Below, one piece after another: positions 59,301 through 64,000 of a DNA stretch of 64,000 nt. How positions within the stretch are numbered: position 1 is the first letter of the stretch; each line of letters opens with the position of its first letter. The DNA is from Tubiluchus corallicola (taxonomy: Eukaryota; Priapulida; Priapulimorpha; Priapulimorphida; Tubiluchidae). The notes beneath the pieces are model-generated. The model saw only the letters and a list, made by a program, of their open reading frames with translations, had not been told where the DNA came from and ran no database searches. Position numbers and translations under genes: made by a program. The stretch is from contig JAQGDQ010000049.1 in assembly GCA_030141605.1 (NCBI GenBank), positions 124,001 through 188,000 on the forward strand, in the 5' to 3' direction.

Positions 59301-62300
59301 TATAAAAACCTGTTATATCAACACTAGGACAAGCATTGTTTGAGCTGCATGTTCAATAATCCCCATATTCCAAATGGATATTATATAATTGTGTATTATA
59401 CTGTCGTATCTTTTTGGCTACAAGTAAGAAAATGATTTAAAAAAACCGTGCTGTTCATTTGGAATAACATAATATCTTGAATATCTTGACTTAATATGTA
59501 CCTGATGTTTAAGTTAGTTTTACAAAGAGTATAAATGTTTGAATGCCGTCTGTTATGATTCTGTTCCAACAGATGTCACTGAAACATAGAACATTATAAA
59601 GTGCCTATATTACATACGCAAACACACACACACACACGTGTACTCTATAGACAGCTAGAGAAGACATGAATGTTTGTTGTATTACAGAAGTGCCATGCTA
59701 TATTGTCATCTGTATTAGTATAAGAGAATAAATATGTTTAATCTTTCCACACTCCTCCCCCGTACAGGTGCTACACTAAACTGGGGAGTGCTCCTGGGTT
59801 GGTCAGCATGCCAAGGTTCCATTGACACGGTTACACCTCTTCTGGTGTACGCTTCCTGTGTCAGCTGGACAATGATATATGATACCATATATTCCCACCA
59901 GGTGAGGCATGATCTAGATACCTGTAAATTGTGACGTGTTGTACTTATACTGCCTCTAAAAATCTGTTGTTGAATGTCCTCTTGCACTCTTAGAAGTAGA
60001 GCATGTATAACTTTTGCACAATAACTTGCTCTGTAACTCACCACAACACAAATCATAAATCACAATAATCAGTGAAATTAAACAGTGTCACATTCTCTTG
60101 AATGCGTGCTTAAACTACTTTTTAGAAAATGTTTTTTTAATAATGCTCTGTGTAGCTAATGATATATTTATTTGCTTATTAGAAGTAATTTGACGTGATG
60201 CATGCTATAATGTATCGTAGGGTGCTTAATTGGAATGGCAAATGTGGCTTCCTGATCATATGTTTTTAAATCTAGTAAAACTGTGTATATTTCATGTAGC
60301 CATATGCAGTTCTCAGTAGTGTGTACAATATTCAACACTTGCCAGAGCCAGAAAGACAGTTTTTCAAAAATAGTTTTTTCCGATCCACAGAAAATTAGAT
60401 TGTACATGAACTTCTAATTAAACTTGCTCAGGCTGTAATTTAAAATTGCTGTTGCATTTTCAAGGATTTTGATCATTTGTTAAATGACGGTTTCACTCAA
60501 AATTTTGAAAAGTGAAAGCTTAATGCGGGACTTTGAAAATAATACTTCCGTTGCTCTTTGTCTCATTTCCTGTCATTACTGCCTGCTATAGTGCTTAATT
60601 GCTCATCTCTTTTTACCATTTTCTATTTTATAATAACCGTAAATGAGTTTGACATTCAACATTTATCAGATCCTTAAGGGATTTATGTAGTCTGACTATT
60701 ACAAAGGCTATTTTTGGTCTGCTTTATAAAGCTAATAAACATGAGAAAATCTCGTAAATGGGACGTCTTGATGTTTTAGGCGACACACTAGCTGTTATTT
60801 AAGTAATTAGCGTGAAATAACATTAATGGGTAGTTAGCATGATTATTGTTTGTTTGCATCAATCTCTATTTGCTTCCTTTGTTTGCTTATTTATTTGTTT
60901 CTTTTGGTTTGTTTGTATGTTTCTGTCCTTGTATGTCTCAGTTTGTTTGTTTGTATATTTGTTTGTTTGGTTAGTCATTCATCAATTCATTTGTTTATTT
61001 ATTTAAATTCAATTTTCCTTCTATCTTTCTATTTTTTATTAACTTAAATACAAGCTCTTTGTTTATTCAGTGTTTCTGTTAGCATATAGTTTAGTCTATT
61101 GATGCTAGAATGATAATTATTTAATTTTAATTGTGCTATTATGGCAAGTACATATAAATATTGTACTACATTTTGGCCAGGGACTTTATTTTTAATTTAA
61201 CAGTGTAACAAAGTCGATATTACAAATTCTTTAAATTCATTCATTTTTATACATTAGTTATGACCATGTTGCATGTTTGTTGTGCATGCTCTTGTGCAGG
61301 TGGCTGGTTTTGTTGCCTGTCTTTGCATTGCCGTGTAACTGTAATGTAGACGTAACTTACTCGCTTTTAAATTATGGTATTCCTAGGCGCGAGAAACAAG
61401 CAAAGTAACATGACAGTATTGAAATCAGGTCAATCGTCAAATCATCCTGCATTTGGTTAAATGAAGTATCTTTTACTTACAATTAGTTTTCAATTTTTTC
61501 GCATTTTCAAATAATATTCAATACTTTGCCAATTAATGTAATGGGTAAAAGAGTTGATGCCTTGGTTATTTTCGCTCTATGTTACACTTTTTGTCTGTAA
61601 ATTTTTTGATACTTCATTTACAACATTGAAATCCAGTGGTTCTGGGTTCGAGTCCCACTTGTGTCGATTCTTTCAAATTGATCTACTACTCTGGTTACCT
61701 TTCACAGCTTATTCAGCCTTAATTATGTACTTCTGGCTGTCCTGGACCAAGCGATAGGCTAACCATCTGTTTTCCTCGTGTGTGGCTAAGACTTCATGTT
61801 TAAATGCTGCATCCATCTGTTCTTTGATAAGGGCATGGCATCATTGTTCTTCTTCTTTTACTATCATGTTACAATTTGGCAGTTGCTTTCTTCCAGTCTC
61901 ATTTGGGCTGAGGAGATAAAAGGTGTACTTAGCTGCGATACTTGAGCAGTGCTGAGCTTAGTTAGTACTTGGCAAATGGATGTGTGATTGGTGGAAGACA
62001 GCTTCCATCATTTTGCTTTCAGCTTTTCTTGAAGCACCTCATTTAATTCGGTATCTCATATTGGAGGATTAATCTTTGTAATAAGGTTCCTGTATCGCAC
62101 AATGATTCATCCTTTTTCATAGGCCCTGCCTTTGAGCACTTTGTTCCAGATTGTAGTGAAGCAAAAAACGCATGTATGTTATTTAAAGTAGCCTATTTTA
62201 CCAAATTTCTGTTCTTTAGAATAATCAGTAACTTTGCAGAAATTAATTAGACATTTGACTATAGCATTTCATATTTTCAATTTCATCATTTTTGCTTTTA

Positions 62301-63776
62301 GCAGGGCAAGAAAAGTACCTGTTTAACTAAATTTTATGTTTTGCTTGTTTCTCGCGCAGGGCTCACATTTAACTTTGGTGCACTCTTGGGATGGGTTGCT
62401 GTGAAAGGTTCCCCTGATCTGTCTGTGGTTCTCCCCCTTTATGCAGGATGCTTTGCATGGACTATCATTTATGACACGATATATGCACATCAGGTATGAA
62501 CGTGCTTTAACAAGGGGCATCTTTTCTTCGACAGTCAAATCTGTTTAATGACACAGATTGCTTAACTCTTCTTTTGACTAATATCTGACTTCACCTCACT
62601 CCTACTAGTATACTGTGCACTCATATTAATTTCAACTGTTAGATAACAGTCTCCAAAAAAAGTGTTAAACGGGAATGACTATATTTAAACTTGTGTTTTA
62701 ATGATATTTTTGCTGTTTGTGAGTACGTATATTCTAAAAATTATTTGTATTTAATTTAAGTTTTAAAATTTAGAAGAATAAATGACCATTGCTTGTGTTT
62801 TCTGTGTTTATCATTCCACTATATTTGACGTAAAGAAAGCTTCCTAAGATTAGGACTGATAGGACTGAAGTTGTTCCAAGCTTCTATTAACCAGAACTTT
62901 TCTAACACTGTATTGCTGTTTTCTTGTATGGTTTTGGGTATGCGGAATAGATAAAATTGGTTTATATCGTTTTCAGTGCACTCATTTATGCACGCACCCG
63001 CGTGTGCATTTATCTTTTCTGCAGCTGCGCCTCAGGTGGAAACGCATATGCATCCCGATGCTATGTAAACACCACTTATATTTCAAACATAAATGTGTTT
63101 AACAATGAACTTAATGCATGAATCGTAGATTTTGCAACTAAACATGTTCTAAAGAAAGGAAATTGTGAAAAAGTCACGCAACAGTTTGTATTTGAACCTG
63201 GGCCCTTTTACTTAAGTTTCAAGCACGTTTGAGCAAGATTAGTTTCAGAATTTAGGAATTGTATGTTTAAGCCAGCATAATAGTAATCCTAAAAGTAAGA
63301 TTATCAATAAGTAATAATTATCTTTATTTGGATAACGGTATTGTACCCAATTGCAGTGCTTGTAATTAATTGTAAACAGTAAAATAACATTCTTGCAATT
63401 TCTTTGCATCAATTTAGAATGTTTGAACTGGTAGCTATGTGCATATAAATGTTGTTACATAAATGTACAAACAAAATTGATTCTCGGCTTCTACTATAAT
63501 TTGAATCTTCCTGCTCAGTAGTATTGTGTAGTAATATTTTTTATCATCGCTTTCTATCCCATTTTAAACACCATTTTGGTTTTGTAGGACAAAGACGATG
63601 ACATGGTAATAGGTGTGAAATCTACAGCACTGCTTTTCAGAGACAATACAAAGAAGTGGTTATCCGGTTTCGGATGCATGATGATTGGTGGACTAGGAGC
63701 AGCGGGATACGCTGCTGGACAAACATGGCCATATTATGCAGGGCTTGCACTGACAGCAGCACATATTGCCAATCAG
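52847..63776 (+). CDS. COQ2: COQ2, 4-hydroxybenzoate polyprenyltransferase (spliced; 3' end beyond window)
   Basis: A UbiA-family integral membrane enzyme of the inner mitochondrial membrane. It joins a polyprenyl diphosphate tail to the aromatic ring precursor of ubiquinone (or rhodoquinone). Exons, with phases that all fit: 52847-53363, 54515-54681, 55152-55273, 56588-56673, then either 59768-59901 or 62360-62493, then 63588-63776. All introns are GT-AG. The first Asp-rich motif (NDLWDKEYD) is in exon 2 and reaches LRPLASGE in exon 3. [13 protein letters not shown] is in exon 4. The second motif (YDTIY.HQDKDDD) spans the alternative exon and exon 6, which continues with [11 protein letters not shown] and [10 protein letters not shown]. 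Exon 1 encodes a long Ser/Arg-rich N-terminus fit for mitochondrial import. The final part (the IYTLDI region in relatives) is not in the window. Confidence 0.95.
53539..54358. mobile_element. Tigger/pogo-like MITE in COQ2 intron 1
   Basis: The left end CAGTAGGTGCCGCTTAATAG and the inverse of the right end CAGTAGGACGCCACTTAATA form terminal inverted repeats. TA dinucleotides at both borders (53537-53538, 54359-54360) match the mariner/pogo target duplication. The subterminal region repeats CTTAATAGACT-like words, as Tigger elements do. 820 bp, no transposase frame. Confidence 0.8.
54515..54681 (+). CDS. COQ2: COQ2 exon 2
   Basis: Begins after CACTTTAG, completes the Gly codon, and encodes [14 protein letters not shown], a membrane helix, and [18 protein letters not shown] with the first Asp-rich motif that binds magnesium and diphosphate. 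Donor GTAAAA at 54682. Confidence 0.95.
55019..55105. repeat. Hairpin element in COQ2 intron 2
   Basis: Exact 21-bp inverted arms (55019-55039 and 55085-55105, AACAGAGAAAAACGTAATGCC) around 45 bp; probably a tiny MITE. Confidence 0.85.
55152..55273 (+). CDS. COQ2: COQ2 exon 3
   Basis: Encodes [20 protein letters not shown], the conserved RPLASG loop after the first Asp-rich motif, then a membrane helix. It ends in phase 2 at CAG|GTATGG. Confidence 0.95.
55274..56587 (+). other. COQ2 intron 3
   Basis: AT-rich; the frames at 55722-55926 and 56114-56305 have no domain. No element with defined ends seen. Confidence 0.7.
56588..56673 (+). CDS. COQ2: COQ2 exon 4
   Basis: After CTTTCAG it encodes [20 protein letters not shown] then YTYWPQAYL, with its last base opening the Gly codon that either alternative exon completes. 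Donor GTAGGT at 56674. Confidence 0.95.
56754..56860 (+). mobile_element. SINE-like fragment with 5S rRNA-like segment (COQ2 intron 4)
   Basis: AGTTAAACAGTGCCAAGCCT then GGTTAGTA resembles 5S rRNA AGCTAAGCAGGGTCGGGCCT then GGTTAGTA. Likely a 5S-derived (SINE3/Deu-type) head; too diverged to be a 5S gene. Confidence 0.5.
58591..58733. repeat. Perfect 65-bp hairpin in COQ2 intron 4
   Basis: Arms 58591-58655 and 58669-58733 are exact inverse complements over 65 bp, around a 13-bp loop (TTAATCGGGATAG). It lies 1.03 kb upstream of exon 5A. The perfect match suggests recent origin or continuing correction. Confidence 0.97.
58737..58855 (+). repeat. Dispersed repeat, copy 2 (next to the hairpin)
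   Basis: Similar to 40835-40945 (see that entry). It begins immediately after the 65-bp hairpin; the first copy lacks any such hairpin. Confidence 0.55.
59622..59640. repeat. (CA)n tract near exon 5A
   Basis: A short ACACACAC run about 130 bp upstream of the exon 5A acceptor. CA repeats can bind hnRNP L-type splicing factors (known of the class; not shown here). Confidence 0.6.
59768..59901 (+). CDS. COQ2: COQ2 alternative exon 5A (rhodoquinone-type)
   Basis: 134 nt, phase 1 in and phase 0 out, acceptor CCCCCGTACAG and donor GTGAGG. Encodes (G)[16 protein letters not shown] through [13 protein letters not shown]. Relative to ordinary COQ2, the Phe of LTFN is Leu, and the Ala of IYAHQ, next to the second Asp-rich motif, is Ser. 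These two changes, 39 residues apart, match those reported for the rhodoquinone-type exon of nematode coq-2 (Phe204Leu and Ala243Ser, from memory). The product is expected to accept an amino-bearing ring precursor and lead to rhodoquinone. Confidence 0.9.
60850..60975. repeat. (TTTG)n-like low-complexity tract
   Basis: Imperfect TTTG and TGTT units. Confidence 0.7.
61387..61404 (+). promoter_or_regulatory. Candidate RNA selector element complementary to the exon 5B splice acceptor
   Basis: GCGCGAGAAACAAGCAAA is the exact reverse complement of 62340-62357, which is the polypyrimidine tract of exon 5B up to the base before its AG. As RNA the helix can extend by two G-U pairs and one A-U pair to 21 pairs, with a 935-nt loop. 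Flanking sequences do not match, so this is not simply an inverted transposon copy. The role in splice choice is inferred. Confidence 0.6.
61632..61665 (+). mobile_element. tRNA-like SINE remnant
   Basis: GGGTTCGAGTCCC (61644-61656) is a canonical pol III B box; no clear A box remains. Confidence 0.4.
61932..61978 (+). mobile_element. 5S-like SINE fragment
   Basis: GAGCAGTGCTGAGCTTAGTT then AGTACTTGG resembles the 5S rRNA segment AAGCAGGGTCGGGCCTGGTT then AGTACTTGG. Confidence 0.45.
62340..62359 (+). promoter_or_regulatory. Exon 5B polypyrimidine tract and 3' splice site
   Basis: TTTGCTTGTTTCTCGCGCAG, with a TTAACTAA branch-site-like word about 35 nt upstream of the AG. The CGCGC just before the AG is unusual for this AT-rich genome and is part of the complementarity with 61387-61404. 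Confidence 0.85.
62360..62493 (+). CDS. COQ2: COQ2 alternative exon 5B (ubiquinone-type)
   Basis: 134 nt with the same phases as 5A. Encodes (G)[17 protein letters not shown] through [13 protein letters not shown], with the ancestral Phe and Ala. It also has Phe where most relatives (and 5A) have Trp in LTFNWG. Splicing both exons in a row gives TGA at 62402-62404; skipping both gives TGA five codons into exon 6. So the exons are mutually exclusive by frame. Confidence 0.93.
62494..63587 (+). other. COQ2 intron before exon 6
   Basis: Includes 62940-63077, a decayed relative of the MITE at 41534-41710 (shared GGAATAGA.AAAAT.GGTTTA then TATCGTTTTCA, and GATGCTA.GTAAACACCACTT). Confidence 0.7.
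62940..63077. mobile_element. Relative of the 41534 MITE family
   Basis: See the preceding intron entry; inverted ends are largely lost in this copy. Confidence 0.55.
63588..63776 (+). CDS. COQ2: COQ2 exon 6
   Basis: 63 codons after [25 protein letters not shown], then two helices including [25 protein letters not shown] completes the second Asp-rich motif begun at the end of exon 5A or 5B. Donor GTAAAT at 63777; following exon(s) are outside the window. Confidence 0.95.
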
Positions 63777-64000
63777 GTAAATAAGTCTTTTCACGATTTC
63801 GTTGTGCACATGCGCAATTGCTGTAGGTCAAAGGTTAACTGACCCCAATCAACGTATCTTAACTACAACTGTCACATAACTTAACTACAACTGTCAGATG
63901 TCATGTGGATAAAGCAAAGCTGTCTGCTGCATTATTTCAGTAACGTCAGTTGTTTTACATGGTTTTTACTTAATTATGCATTTGTCTGCACATAGAGTGA

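Larger units (their letters stand above)
59902..62359 (+). other. COQ2 inter-exon intron (between 5A and 5B)
   Basis: 2,458 bp. Contains TTTG-rich low-complexity DNA (60850-60970), tRNA- and 5S-like SINE pieces, and the 18-nt element complementary to the 5B acceptor at 61387-61404. Confidence 0.8.

Overview
The window is AT-rich animal nuclear DNA: spliced genes with GT-AG introns, long intergenic stretches, many microsatellites, and many decayed non-LTR retrotransposons, hAT, Tigger-like and SINE-like elements. The COQ2 gene carries a pair of mutually exclusive exons of the kind known from rhodoquinone-making invertebrates (nematodes, flatworms, annelids, molluscs). Together with an FMRFamide-receptor-like GPCR and a WAP/thyroglobulin/antistasin protein, this suggests a lophotrochozoan (annelid- or mollusc-like), but the species cannot be fixed from this sequence.

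Layout. 1-2906 (+): the 3' part of a large cysteine-rich, membrane-anchored WAP/thyroglobulin-1/antistasin protein; its 5' end lies off the window. 4100-6591 (-): a 5'-truncated, broken LINE. 6.6-18 kb: mostly non-coding, with microsatellites, a fold-back element, a MITE and SINE-like pieces. 18.1-21.0 kb (-): a second, badly decayed LINE. 21.9-22.85 kb (+): the terminal exon of an FkbM-domain (Star-like) gene. 23-45 kb: a repeat-dominated desert with hAT elements that keep target-site duplications, a 55-bp tandem array between inverted termini, a perfect 76-bp palindrome, and many microsatellites. 45091-46353 (+): an intronless class A neuropeptide-type GPCR. 46.4-52.8 kb: repeats and a LINE tail. 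52847-63776 (+): six positions of COQ2 exons, with the last exon(s) beyond the window.

Most notable system. COQ2 attaches the polyprenyl tail to the quinone ring precursor in mitochondria. Exon position 5 exists twice, at 59768-59901 (5A) and 62360-62493 (5B). Both are 134 nt with the same phases. Including both or skipping both shifts the frame into an early stop, so the gene enforces a choice. 5B keeps the ubiquinone-type Phe and Ala; 5A has Leu and Ser at the same two positions, 39 residues apart, which matches the reported rhodoquinone-type exon. In the intron between them, 61387-61404 is a perfect 18-nt reverse complement of the polypyrimidine tract and 3' splice site of 5B (62340-62357). 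Pairing in the pre-mRNA could hide the 5B acceptor and so favour the rhodoquinone isoform. I know of no description of this RNA element; it is the best candidate here for an undescribed regulatory device.
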